A stretch of DNA of 35,678 bases from a virus. Under the pieces are notes generated by a model. The model ran no database searches, was not told the DNA's origin, and worked only from the letters and a program-made list of their open reading frames with translations. The stretch covers positions 1 to 35,678 of the IMG/VR virus record IMGVR_UViG_3300042455_000289; one strand, 5' to 3'. Below are positions 12,668 to 20,357 of this stretch, in pieces (the first letter of the stretch is position 1; each line of letters starts with the position of its first letter). The position numbers were made by a program, and so were the translations under genes.

Positions 12668-12982
12668 ATGGCATTTAAAATGACGGGTCCACCTTACAAT
12701 ATGGACAACACACCTATTTATAGTACGGACATGGATGATAATATTTTAGGCATGGCTCAGAATAATGGAACTATACTTATTAATAAAGATATGTCTCCAT
12801 TAGAATTAAAAAAGAATAAGACAATAGAACACGAAAAAGTTCATATTGATCAAATGAAAAGAGGCGATCTGGATTACACAGACACTCACGTAATTTGGAA
12901 AGGAAAAAAATACAAAAGATCTTCTATGAAAGAAGGATCTAAAAAGTTACCTTGGGAGATGGAAGCTTATAAAAAGCAGTAA
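12668..12982 (+). CDS. Mini HExxH putative metallopeptidase (104 aa)
   Basis: Residues 55-59 are HEKVH, a zincin HExxH signature in a helix (NKTIEHEKVHIDQMKRG). A possible third ligand lies in LPWEMEAYKK (Glu97 or Glu99), where small phage zincins often have an E-x-E-A-Y type motif. The rest is short: an N-terminal MTGPPYNMDNTPIYSTDM, a strand GTILINK before the helix, and TDTHVIWKGKKYKR after it. It could cleave virion proteins or be an inactive structural relative. Activity is inferred from the motif. It follows a terminator and has its own leader. Confidence 0.6.
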   Translation: MAFKMTGPPYNMDNTPIYSTDMDDNILGMAQNNGTILINKDMSPLELKKNKTIEHEKVHIDQMKRGDLDYTDTHVIWKGKKYKRSSMKEGSKKLPWEMEAYKKQ

Positions 12983-13026
12983 ATACACGTAATAATAATA
13001 TTATATAAATCTAATATTATTTAATT

Positions 13027-13386
13027 ATGAAAAAAGTATTTTTAATCATCGCAATTGCATTATTTAGTTTAAACACTTTTGCTCAAGAAAAAATTAATCC
13101 AAATGATTTAGTTGGATATTGGAGACCAAGCGAAGAAACAACACAACTTTTCTTCTGGAAAGATTTAAGCGGTAATTTGCAAATGCAAGAAATTTGCGGA
13201 TCAACTGGGGATCCATTAGATTTGCTTACGCTAAGAGTTGAAGAAACATATGTGTTTGCTTCTACACTATTTAAAGCTAATTCTTGGTTAACCAATTGTA
13301 CTTATACACTTGTTAATAAATCTACATTGAAATGTGTTATTACCGGAAGTGGATCAGGAACAGTATATTATACAAAGATTAAATAA
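13027..13386 (+). CDS. Secreted/periplasmic protein with Sec signal peptide (119 aa)
   Basis: The N-terminus MKKVFLIIAIALFSLNTFAQ is a textbook Sec signal peptide of flavobacterial type, with cleavage likely after TFA. The mature part of about 100 residues begins with NPNDLVGYWRPSEETTQLFF, which recalls the first strand of lipocalin-like 'GxW' domains. It contains two Cys residues (EICGS and TNCTY) that could form a disulfide in the periplasm, and a third in LKCVI. It differs from its neighbours, which are cytoplasmic virion-type proteins, and looks like a host-derived cargo gene. Roles such as superinfection exclusion or envelope modification are guesses. Confidence 0.6.
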   Translation: MKKVFLIIAIALFSLNTFAQEKINPNDLVGYWRPSEETTQLFFWKDLSGNLQMQEICGSTGDPLDLLTLRVEETYVFASTLFKANSWLTNCTYTLVNKSTLKCVITGSGSGTVYYTKIK

Positions 13387-13411
13387 CAATAACAAATAAT
13401 TTAAAAACAAA

Positions 13412-13954
13412 ATGGCATACACTCAAAAACCAGGTAGAGGTAACAACGCAAAAACAGGTAATGGCTTACCTAGTCCGTTTATGCAAGAAGATAAATACGG
13501 AGCATTTGGTAAAGATTTATCAAAAGGTAATCCTTATGAAAAATGGGATACTAATAACCCAAGCTTTAAAGCTAGAAAGTTTACTGAAAAATCAGGAATG
13601 CTTGATAGTATTGCAACCGCTAAGAAAGCAATAGAATTTGGCATTGGAAAAAGAGAAGCTGGTAAAATGGGTAATATAGCTGCTAATGCTGTAAGAGCAA
13701 ATAGAGGTAATGCTGATTTAAATGTTACTGTTAAAACAGTACCTGGAGGAGAAGAATACAAACAAAAAGTTAAGCCAGAAATTAATCCAAGAACTGGTGC
13801 AAAAGTAAAAGTAGTTCCTCCTACTAAAATGAAAGTAAGCAAAAAAACTGCTTATGACATTAAAGAAGCTAGCAATCAAAAATTAAAAGCAAGTGCTAGA
13901 AAAAATTACGCGGAGAATGCTCAGGCAGCAATGAAAAACAAAATGAAAAAATAA
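13412..13954 (+). CDS. Basic protein of unknown function (180 aa)
   Basis: A strongly basic 180-residue protein. The N-terminus is Gly/Pro/Asn-rich and disordered (QKPGRGNNAKTGNGLPSPFM). A helical middle follows (MLDSIATAKKAIEFGIGKREAG, ANAVRANRG), then a Lys-rich tail ending MKNKMKK. No catalytic motif is seen. It starts after an A-rich leader (aatttaaaaacaaaATG) and its stop is followed at once by the next ATG. It resembles internal or head-associated small basic proteins of other phages only in composition. Confidence 0.6.
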   Translation: MAYTQKPGRGNNAKTGNGLPSPFMQEDKYGAFGKDLSKGNPYEKWDTNNPSFKARKFTEKSGMLDSIATAKKAIEFGIGKREAGKMGNIAANAVRANRGNADLNVTVKTVPGGEEYKQKVKPEINPRTGAKVKVVPPTKMKVSKKTAYDIKEASNQKLKASARKNYAENAQAAMKNKMKK

Positions 13955-14203
13955 ATGAAAAATCTATCAACAACAGGTTATAAAAAGAATAGTCCTGATA
14001 AAGATAGACCTTATAATGTAATACCTAGCGGGGAAATCACAATGAAAAACGTAGGTTTCCCCGTTTTGGGTATTGATAATGAAGGCAATTCTAAAATTAT
14101 GGAGCCAGGTAAAGATTATTCTTTTCCGGGTAATACAGTTTTAGAATTTAAACTCAATACAAAAAACAAAAATAAAATATACAATAAAATATTTAAAAAA
14201 TAA
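13955..14203 (+). CDS. Small conserved phage protein (82 aa)
   Basis: The core GYKKNSPDKDRPYNVIPSGE, ITMKNVGFPVLGIDNEGN and MEPGKDYSFPGNTVLEF is a pattern I know from small proteins of Bacteroidota and aquatic phages, with no known function. The tail is poly-Lys/Asn (KLNTKNKNKIYNKIFKK). It abuts the previous stop with no gap and is 2 bp from the next start. A virion role is plausible because such genes usually lie next to the spike base gene, as here. Confidence 0.65.
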   Translation: MKNLSTTGYKKNSPDKDRPYNVIPSGEITMKNVGFPVLGIDNEGNSKIMEPGKDYSFPGNTVLEFKLNTKNKNKIYNKIFKK

Positions 14204-14205
14204 TT

Positions 14206-14472
14206 ATGGGACAATACGGAAATCAACCAGACTTTGCGACTACTGTAGGAACAGTGGCTAGCTTACCATTAACAGGCATTAAGTCTGCGGCTATATATAT
14301 TGGAGCAGTAGTTGATCCATTGCTTAATACTACAATAACAGTAAGGCCAGTTGGGAATACTACAGATGTGACATTCTCAGGGTTAACTAGTGGCACATTT
14401 CTACCAGTTATTGTTTCGGGTATTACATCGGCAACTAACGTTTCTGCTGCAAATATTTTATTAGTATACTAA
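14206..14472 (+). CDS. Putative spike-base-type virion protein (88 aa)
   Basis: MGQYGNQPDFATTVGTVAS opens the chain. The beta-sandwich-like sequence SAAIYIGAVVD..ITVRPVGNTTDVTFSGL and SGTFLPVIVSGITSATNVSAANILLVY resembles small head-spike-base proteins of other phages, which have the same order of a G-x-Y-G-N-x-x-D-F start and an F-L-P-V motif. It directly precedes two spike genes (1-bp gap), which supports a base or adaptor role. The family assignment is from memory. Confidence 0.6.
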   Translation: MGQYGNQPDFATTVGTVASLPLTGIKSAAIYIGAVVDPLLNTTITVRPVGNTTDVTFSGLTSGTFLPVIVSGITSATNVSAANILLVY

Positions 14473-14473
14473 T

Positions 14474-16321
14474 ATGATAAATATAGGGATTGGAGTAAGT
14501 TGGGCTAAGTCTTTATATAGCGTGGCTAATAATATTATTGCTAACTTTAGAGCAAGAGTATTATCATATCCAAATAGTATATTTGAAGCTGGACCTTGCT
14601 TAGATGCAACATTGGAAGAATTAAATGCGGTAGGATTATTAGACGATGCTTCACTTATTGTTACACCTAATGCGTACAATGAGGGAGTATTATATGACGT
14701 TATCCCTAATACACCTCTTGGCGATATGGATGTTGTTCGTGCTACAACAGCAACGAGAGTAAATAGTTCGGGATTGATTGAAGTAGTTCCGAGAAATTTA
14801 ATTACATATAGTAATGATTTTACAAATGCAGCTTGGATAAAAACAAGTGGTGCGTCAATAACTGCAAATTCGGTTATTGCTCCAAATGGAACAATGACTG
14901 CCGATACTTTAAACGTTGCGGTAGCTACTTATTCGGGAATATATCAAAATCTTGGAAGTTTAAGTGGACAAAATACAATTAGTATTTATGCTAAAAAAGG
15001 AACAAAAGATTTTTTATATTTTATAAATTTACAAGGAAGTACAACAGCCGTTTGGTTTAATATTAGCAACGGAACATTAGGCACGGTTTCAAGTGGTTAT
15101 ACTGCTACAATAACTGACGTTGGTAATAGTTGGTATCGTTGCACTTTAAGTCAATCCGTTAGTGCAACAAGTTACTTTCAATTAGGTTTAAGCGATTCAG
15201 ACGGTTCTGTTACTCCTACAAGTACGGGAACAGCTTACATTTGGGGTGCTCAATTAGAAGCTTTTTCAACAGCAACAGAATATTTCCCTACAACAACACG
15301 TTTAAATATACCTCGTATTGATTACACAAACGGAAGTTGTCCGAGTTTATTGGTAGAGCCACAAAGAACAAATTTATATTTTCCGTCAATTCCCTCTTCA
15401 TCAGGTGGTGGAACATATACTTTGAACGATGCAATTTCTCCCGACGGAACACAAAACGCATCATCTTTTGTACCAAGTGGATTTGGTGTTGTTTATTCTA
15501 ATTCAATAAGTACAACAGTGCAAACTTACACTTTCAGCGTTTATTTAAAAGGAACTGTTAATGGCCAAAAAGTTGGATTAGGCGATAATGGAAATATATT
15601 AAATAATTTTACAATAACAACGTCTTGGCAAAGATATACTTTCACTTTTACAGGTAGTGTTCAAAATACTCCTTTTTATCTTTTATCAGGTAATTATTTT
15701 AGTCCCGCTGAAAATAATAAGTTTTATATTTATGGCGCTCAATTAGAAGTAGGCTCATACGCCACTTCACTGATACCGACTCAAGCATCTTCAGTAACTC
15801 GTAACGCTGATGTTATTTCTAAAACAGGAATAAGTAGTTTAATAGATAGTCAACAAGGTGTTTTATTTATGAACATAAAAGCTTTATCTGATAATTATGA
15901 CTCACAAAGTAGTTTTATTGGATTAACAAGTGGAACATTCGCAGATACTATACAATTATATTATACTTCAACAAGATTAGGCGGATTGTTTAGAAGTAAT
16001 TTCAATAGTTCAGATGTTTTTGTAATATCATCAACAATTAATACATTTAATAAAGTTGCTTTAAGATGGGTTGGAACTACTTTTTCAGTTTTTGCAAATG
16101 GTGTTTTAATTGGAACTCGAACATTAACTCAATTACCAATAAATAAATTAAACACATTTATAACTAATGATGGTAATGGTGGAAGCCCTTTTAGCGGTAA
16201 TATTGATTCTATTCAAATTTACAAAACACCTCTAACAGACGAACAATTAACTTTACTTACAGGAGACTTATACGATAGTTATTCTGAAATGGCGAATAGT
16301 TTAAATTATATCTTAGAATAA
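14474..16321 (+). CDS. Head/tail spike with carbohydrate-binding-like and LamG-like domains, paralog 1 (615 aa)
   Basis: Residues 1-85 are a distinct N-terminal segment that probably docks to the virion. The conserved VRATTATRVNSSGLIEVVPRNLITYS follows, then a carbohydrate-binding-like beta domain (about 110-275, with AWIKTSGASITANSVIAPNG and YIWGAQLEAFSTATEYFPTT). A second similar domain lies at about 300-440 (YIYGAQLEVGSYATSLIPT). A concanavalin/LamG-like domain (about 455-600, ALRWVGTTFSVFANGVLIGT and IDSIQIYKTPLTDEQL) ends the chain. This composition is typical of 'phage head spike fibre' proteins that bind surface glycans. The stop overlaps the start of a paralog by one base. Confidence 0.78.
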   Translation: MINIGIGVSWAKSLYSVANNIIANFRARVLSYPNSIFEAGPCLDATLEELNAVGLLDDASLIVTPNAYNEGVLYDVIPNTPLGDMDVVRATTATRVNSSGLIEVVPRNLITYSNDFTNAAWIKTSGASITANSVIAPNGTMTADTLNVAVATYSGIYQNLGSLSGQNTISIYAKKGTKDFLYFINLQGSTTAVWFNISNGTLGTVSSGYTATITDVGNSWYRCTLSQSVSATSYFQLGLSDSDGSVTPTSTGTAYIWGAQLEAFSTATEYFPTTTRLNIPRIDYTNGSCPSLLVEPQRTNLYFPSIPSSSGGGTYTLNDAISPDGTQNASSFVPSGFGVVYSNSISTTVQTYTFSVYLKGTVNGQKVGLGDNGNILNNFTITTSWQRYTFTFTGSVQNTPFYLLSGNYFSPAENNKFYIYGAQLEVGSYATSLIPTQASSVTRNADVISKTGISSLIDSQQGVLFMNIKALSDNYDSQSSFIGLTSGTFADTIQLYYTSTRLGGLFRSNFNSSDVFVISSTINTFNKVALRWVGTTFSVFANGVLIGTRTLTQLPINKLNTFITNDGNGGSPFSGNIDSIQIYKTPLTDEQLTLLTGDLYDSYSEMANSLNYILE

Positions 16322-18030
16322 TGGCACAGACAAGTTTAATAATAGGAGATACAAATTGGGCAGTAAAAGAAGATAGCCTATTGGGATATAATGTTATTCA
16401 AAATAAGTATTTACCAATACCTATAGATACCGTACGTGCTACTACAGCTACACGAGTAAATGAACAAGGGTTAATTGAGATTGTACCAAGAAACTTAATT
16501 GAATATAGTGAACAACTTGATAATGCAGTTTGGATTAGAACTAATTTAACTGTAACTCCGAACGCGACTACTGCTCCAAACGGAACATTAACTGCTGAAA
16601 AATTAATTCCAACTGTAACTAACGATTTACATATAACCGAAAGTAGTGTAGTTTCTTTTGTTAGTGGTAGTATATATACTTTTAGTTTCTATGCAAAAAG
16701 AGCTGAAGATAATTTCATTCAAATTACAGCTTCATCTTCTTTGCTATCAACAAGAGCAAATTTTAATTTATTAAATGGTACTTTAGGATTTGTAGATAGC
16801 GGTATAACCGCTACTATTACACCTATTAATAATGATTGGTATAGATGTACCGCTTCTTTTGTTGCGGCTGCTACAGGTAATTTTAGAATGGTTTTATGTA
16901 ATATACCAGCTTCAACTTCTGCTCGTTTTGCAACTTTTGCAGGTAATGGAACTTCAGGCGTTTTTGTTTGGGGTTGCCAAGTTGATAATGGCTCAGTTGC
17001 TACAGAATACTTTCCTACAACTAATAGATTAGATATACCACGTATTGATTATTCAACAGGTACAGCTGCGCTTTTGGTGGAATCTGGTCGGACAAATTTA
17101 GCTACAAATAGTGACGGAAATGTAAGTACATATGGTTCAGCTATAAATGTTACTAATGCATCGAGTTCTTTTAATTCATTCACAAATGCAATACAATTTC
17201 CAAGCACAGGTTTAGCTTTATCTTATAAGTCAGTAGTTACAACAGCACAAACATACGCTATTTCTGTTTTTATAAAAATGGATGATAATTCAGTTCCAAT
17301 ACTTTCAGCAAGTCAAACAACAGGGAATTTTTGTTTAGTTATAGCGGGAGCCATTGCTACAAATAATTTAAAAGTTGAAAGTTATGGTAACAATGTTTAT
17401 AGATTAAGTGCAACAGCAACAAGTGGAGCAGTTAATATTAATAATGGTTTAATTAGATACGATACACAAGTATTAAAATCTTTTAAAATTACAGGAATAC
17501 AATTAGAAGCTGGCGCTTACCCAACATCGTACATACCTACATTAGCAAGTTCTGTGAGCCGTAATTCTGATTTGATTTCTAAAACAGGAGTTAGCGGTTT
17601 AGTTGGAACTGAATTTACTATATTTTTTGATGGTTTTGAAAGTATTGGAGGAAGTAGTAGTAGATATATTGTTTTAAAAGGGAGCGGAGGGCTTTATGCA
17701 AATTTAATAATTATTGAACAAACGCCAACAAATTTAATAGCTGCTTTTGTTAATGATAACAGCTCGTCGAGTGTATTTGCTTCTTATTCCTCTCAATTAA
17801 CAAGTGGGCAAAGAGTTAAATTTGCTCTAAGATGTAAAAATAACGATTTTGCATTTTATGTAAATGGGCAATTAAGAAATGCCCAAGCAAGCGGAACAGT
17901 GCCTACAACTTCAACTTTATATTTAGGATATTATCCTGACTATGCAGATAATTATAATATAATAAATTCATCCGTAATTTATAATTCAGCTTTAACAAAT
18001 GCAGAAATGGCACAATTAACAACACTATAA
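16321..18030 (+). CDS. Head/tail spike with carbohydrate-binding-like and LamG-like domains, paralog 2 (569 aa)
   Basis: It has the same domain order as the preceding gene: VRATTATRVNEQGLIEIVPRNLIEYS, a carbohydrate-binding-like domain (FVWGCQVDNGSVATEYFPTT), a second one (ITGIQLEAGAYPTSYIPTLA), and a LamG-like end (FALRCKNNDFAFYVNGQLRN...NSALTNAEMAQL). The N-terminus (MAQTSLIIGDTNWAVKEDSL) is short and unrelated to paralog 1, so the two may dock at different places or on different partners. The DNA is clearly diverged, so the duplication is old. The two genes overlap by one base and are probably made in a fixed ratio. Confidence 0.78.
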   Translation: MAQTSLIIGDTNWAVKEDSLLGYNVIQNKYLPIPIDTVRATTATRVNEQGLIEIVPRNLIEYSEQLDNAVWIRTNLTVTPNATTAPNGTLTAEKLIPTVTNDLHITESSVVSFVSGSIYTFSFYAKRAEDNFIQITASSSLLSTRANFNLLNGTLGFVDSGITATITPINNDWYRCTASFVAAATGNFRMVLCNIPASTSARFATFAGNGTSGVFVWGCQVDNGSVATEYFPTTNRLDIPRIDYSTGTAALLVESGRTNLATNSDGNVSTYGSAINVTNASSSFNSFTNAIQFPSTGLALSYKSVVTTAQTYAISVFIKMDDNSVPILSASQTTGNFCLVIAGAIATNNLKVESYGNNVYRLSATATSGAVNINNGLIRYDTQVLKSFKITGIQLEAGAYPTSYIPTLASSVSRNSDLISKTGVSGLVGTEFTIFFDGFESIGGSSSRYIVLKGSGGLYANLIIIEQTPTNLIAAFVNDNSSSSVFASYSSQLTSGQRVKFALRCKNNDFAFYVNGQLRNAQASGTVPTTSTLYLGYYPDYADNYNIINSSVIYNSALTNAEMAQLTTL

Positions 18031-18031
18031 T

Positions 18032-18403
18032 ATGGAAATTTATAAATTAAACTATGCAGACCCAAATGCTGCAACAGCTGATTTAATAGCTAAAGGAGTA
18101 TATGTTGAAATTACAGACTTAAATGGCGAGCCTCAATTAGTTTATGCTAATGGAACTCAAGCTGTAGTAGATATAGGACAAATTGTAAAAGTACCAGGAG
18201 AGTATGACGACCAAGGGAATGTGATTGTTGAACCTATCTATTATGATGGTGTATTCTACGATGTAATGACAACTGAGGTGGTTGACTTTGGAACCAATGA
18301 AGTGTTCCCTGTTGATTGCGTTCATTCTTTTATGGGTTATGCTCAAAACGCTGATGGACCAGTAGATGAACCATTACAGGTAATTATGCCGAAAAACAAG
18401 TAA
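18032..18403 (+). CDS. Unknown protein following the spikes (123 aa)
   Basis: A 123-residue acidic protein (MEIYKLNYADPNAATADLIA, later VVDIGQIVKVPGEYDDQGNV and YYDGVFYDVMTTEVVDFGTNEVFP). It starts one base after the spike gene. Position right after fibre or spike genes is often held by fibre-assembly chaperones or spike-associated proteins. Proteins beginning with a similar MEIYKLNY...AAxADL...GVY pattern occur in other phages of this kind. No function is known to me. Confidence 0.6.
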   Translation: MEIYKLNYADPNAATADLIAKGVYVEITDLNGEPQLVYANGTQAVVDIGQIVKVPGEYDDQGNVIVEPIYYDGVFYDVMTTEVVDFGTNEVFPVDCVHSFMGYAQNADGPVDEPLQVIMPKNK

Positions 18404-18446
18404 TTAAATAAGTATAATAACAATAAACAATTAAATTAAATAAAAA

Positions 18447-18701
18447 ATGGAAGTAGTAAAACAGATTACAAAAGAACAATTAGAAAAAATTACAACGCAA
18501 CAAAAAGATCTTCAAGCGTTATTAACTAACATTGGATTATTAGAATCCCAAAAGCATAGATTCTTACATCAAATTGCAGAGGTTAATAAAACAATCGAAG
18601 ACTTTAAAACTGAATTGCAAGAAGAATATGGACCAATCAATATTAGTTTAGAGGATGGTTCTTATACTGAGATTGAAGAAGAAGTTAAAGAAACTGAATA
18701 A
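18447..18701 (+). CDS. Coiled-coil protein (84 aa)
   Basis: About 60 residues of nearly continuous heptad-like helix (ITKEQLEKITTQQKDLQALL, ESQKHRFLHQIAEVNKTIED) are followed by GPINISLEDGSYTEIEEEV and an acidic tail. Small coiled-coil proteins of this kind, with the NINLE-D/T-G end, are common in late regions of Bacteroidota phages. The role is unknown. Leader ttaaattaaataaaaaATG is A-rich, and the stop overlaps the next start (TAATG). Confidence 0.65.
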   Translation: MEVVKQITKEQLEKITTQQKDLQALLTNIGLLESQKHRFLHQIAEVNKTIEDFKTELQEEYGPINISLEDGSYTEIEEEVKETE

Positions 18702-18928
18702 TGAATTCAGTAATTAGAAAAATAAGTATAGGCGTTGATTATAAAAATGAAGCAATGCATTATTCTGTAGGCCAGCAGGTTTACGGAGGACATGAGATTG
18801 CATGCATTTTAGTAGATGAGCAAGATTCATCGTATAATGTTTATATAAAGAAAGAAGACGAAGTAATGCCATGGAAGAAGTTTAATCATAACATGGCAGT
18901 ATCTGTAGAATACGATTTAGAATACTAA
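18701..18928 (+). CDS. Small conserved phage protein (75 aa)
   Basis: The start MNSVIRKISIGVDYKNEAMH, followed by YSVGQQVYGGHEIACILVDE and KKEDEVMPWKKFNHNMAVSV, is a pattern I know from small proteins next to packaging genes in Bacteroidota phages. It is predicted to be beta-rich, without Cys clusters or a membrane segment. Both ends overlap neighbours by TAATG, so it is made together with the coiled-coil protein and the GroES-like protein. The function is unknown. Confidence 0.65.
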   Translation: MNSVIRKISIGVDYKNEAMHYSVGQQVYGGHEIACILVDEQDSSYNVYIKKEDEVMPWKKFNHNMAVSVEYDLEY

Positions 18929-19533
18929 TGCAAAGTGTATTTAACTTTATTGTAAAGCCCGTCGGTGATAGGTACAATAACAAAGTTAAAGTAGACGACA
19001 AAGAACTAATACTAAATACAAAAATAGAAAGTTTTAAATCAGTGAATAAATTAGCGGAGGTAGTTTCTACACCGCTAGCTTATTCTACTAATATTAAAAA
19101 AGGAGATTTAGTAGTAATACATCACAATGTATTTAGAAGGTTCTACGATATTAGAGGAAATCAAAAAGACAGCCGTTCATATTTTATGAATGATTTGTAT
19201 TTTTGTGATCTAGATCAAATCTACTTGTATAAAAATGAAGGTAAATGGGAAACATTTGGAGACAGATGCTTTATTAAACCATTAAAAAATATAGATTATT
19301 TAAAGCTCGATAAAGAGCAAAGGCTTATTGGTATACTAAAATACGGAAATGAGTCCTTAAACAAGCTTAAAATCAATCCTGGTGACCTGGTTGGATATAC
19401 TCCAGATGGTGAATGGGAATTTATAATTGATGGTGAGCGGTTATATTGTATGAAATCTAATGATATTGTAATTAAATATGAATATAAAGGAAACGAAGAG
19501 GAATACAACCCAGGTTGGGTACATAGTATATAG
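18928..19533 (+). CDS. Protein with two GroES-like domains (201 aa)
   Basis: Two halves each read like a GroES-type beta fold. First half: FIVKPVGDRYNNKVKVDDKE, a loop, AEVVSTPLAYSTNIKKGDLV, VIHHNVF, and DLYFCDLDQIYLYK. Second half (from about residue 108): GDRCFIKPLKN, LIGILKYGNESLNKLKINPGDLV, GYTPDGEWEFIIDGERLYCM, and SNDIVIKYE. The order of the V-K-P start, a variable loop, V...I-x-x-G-D-x-V and a final D-I-x-x-x-x strand is that of GroES. No clear mobile-loop tripeptide is seen. The family is frequent next to phage packaging genes as I remember it. It could be an assembly factor rather than a true co-chaperonin. Confidence 0.55.
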   Translation: MQSVFNFIVKPVGDRYNNKVKVDDKELILNTKIESFKSVNKLAEVVSTPLAYSTNIKKGDLVVIHHNVFRRFYDIRGNQKDSRSYFMNDLYFCDLDQIYLYKNEGKWETFGDRCFIKPLKNIDYLKLDKEQRLIGILKYGNESLNKLKINPGDLVGYTPDGEWEFIIDGERLYCMKSNDIVIKYEYKGNEEEYNPGWVHSI

Positions 19534-20077
19534 GCATATAAGACACGATAAAAACGAACCCTTTTATATCGGGATAGGTTCTGAAAGAAGAAGCAAAGAT
19601 ACAGGCGTTCGTAGAAGTATTATGTGGAATAATATAATTGCTAAATCATCTTATGACATAGAAATTCTTTTTGAAAATTTAACTTGGGATCAAGCATGTT
19701 TAAAAGAAAAAGAATTTATTGCTATTTACGGCCGCAAAGATAAAAAAACGGGTAGTTTATGTAATATGACTGACGGAGGCGACGGCGCTCCTGGCCAAAT
19801 TCATTCGGAAGAAACAAAAATAAAAAGAGCTCTAGCAATAACAGGAGAAAAGCATGGAATGTATGGTAAAACACATACTGATATATTGAAAGCAAAATGG
19901 TCTAAAGAAAGAAGTAGAGAAAAACATTTTCTTGCAAGGAAAGTGCTTAATACCGAAACAAATAAAATATTTAATTGTGTAAAAGACGCTTCTGAATTTT
20001 ATTCTATTAATTATAGTACTTTATGTAGTTGGTTAAATAAATCAAGACCTAACAAAAGTAATTTTATTTATATTTAA
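19478..20077 (+). CDS. GIY-YIG homing-type endonuclease with NUMOD-like domains (199 aa)
   Basis: The catalytic GIY-YIG domain starts at residue 14 (GYIVYRHIRHDKNEPFYIGIG), with Arg37/38, the Glu in KEKEFIAIYG (Glu79) and Asn96 (SLCNMTDGG) as further active-site positions. QIHSEETKIKRALAITGEKHGMYGKTHT resembles DNA-binding NUMOD3 repeats, and VLNTETNKIFNCVKDASEFY with STLCSWL resembles a NUMOD1/helix-turn-helix end. It is a free-standing selfish nuclease gene. Its 5' end overlaps the GroES-like gene by 56 bp in another frame, and residues 1-12 are simply a read of that gene's end. The start at 19478 is therefore the first available ATG, not a conserved one. Confidence 0.8.
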   Translation: MNIKETKRNTTQVGYIVYRHIRHDKNEPFYIGIGSERRSKDTGVRRSIMWNNIIAKSSYDIEILFENLTWDQACLKEKEFIAIYGRKDKKTGSLCNMTDGGDGAPGQIHSEETKIKRALAITGEKHGMYGKTHTDILKAKWSKERSREKHFLARKVLNTETNKIFNCVKDASEFYSINYSTLCSWLNKSRPNKSNFIYI

Positions 20078-20081
20078 TTTT

Positions 20082-20357
20082 ATGGAAATAAAAAAAGCAA
20101 AACAAGCAATTATACAGGCGGGTAAAGAAGCAGTTGATGAATTAATTAAAGTGGCTAAGTCTCCAATATTAATGGGTAATGAAGATGATCCAGAACCTGA
20201 AAAATTGAAGAATGCTGCTGCCACAAAAAAGCTGGCTATATTTGATGCTTTTGAAATCCTTAGTAGGATTGAAGAGGAAGAAAGAATGTTAGAAGATAGC
20301 GAAAAAGAACCAACGGCAAAAACGTTTAAAGGTTTCGCAGAAGGGAGATCCAAATAA
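20082..20357 (+). CDS. Putative terminase small subunit (91 aa)
   Basis: An all-helical 91-residue protein (KKAKQAIIQAGKEAVDELIK, then LKNAAATKKLAIFDAFEILS and RIEEEERMLEDSE) ending KTFKGFAEGRSK. It immediately precedes the large terminase and overlaps it by one base (TAATG), the standard place for the small subunit that recognises DNA for packaging. The sequence shows no obvious helix-turn-helix, so the assignment is mostly by position, length and the similar sequence of such genes in related phages. Confidence 0.65.
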   Translation: MEIKKAKQAIIQAGKEAVDELIKVAKSPILMGNEDDPEPEKLKNAAATKKLAIFDAFEILSRIEEEERMLEDSEKEPTAKTFKGFAEGRSK

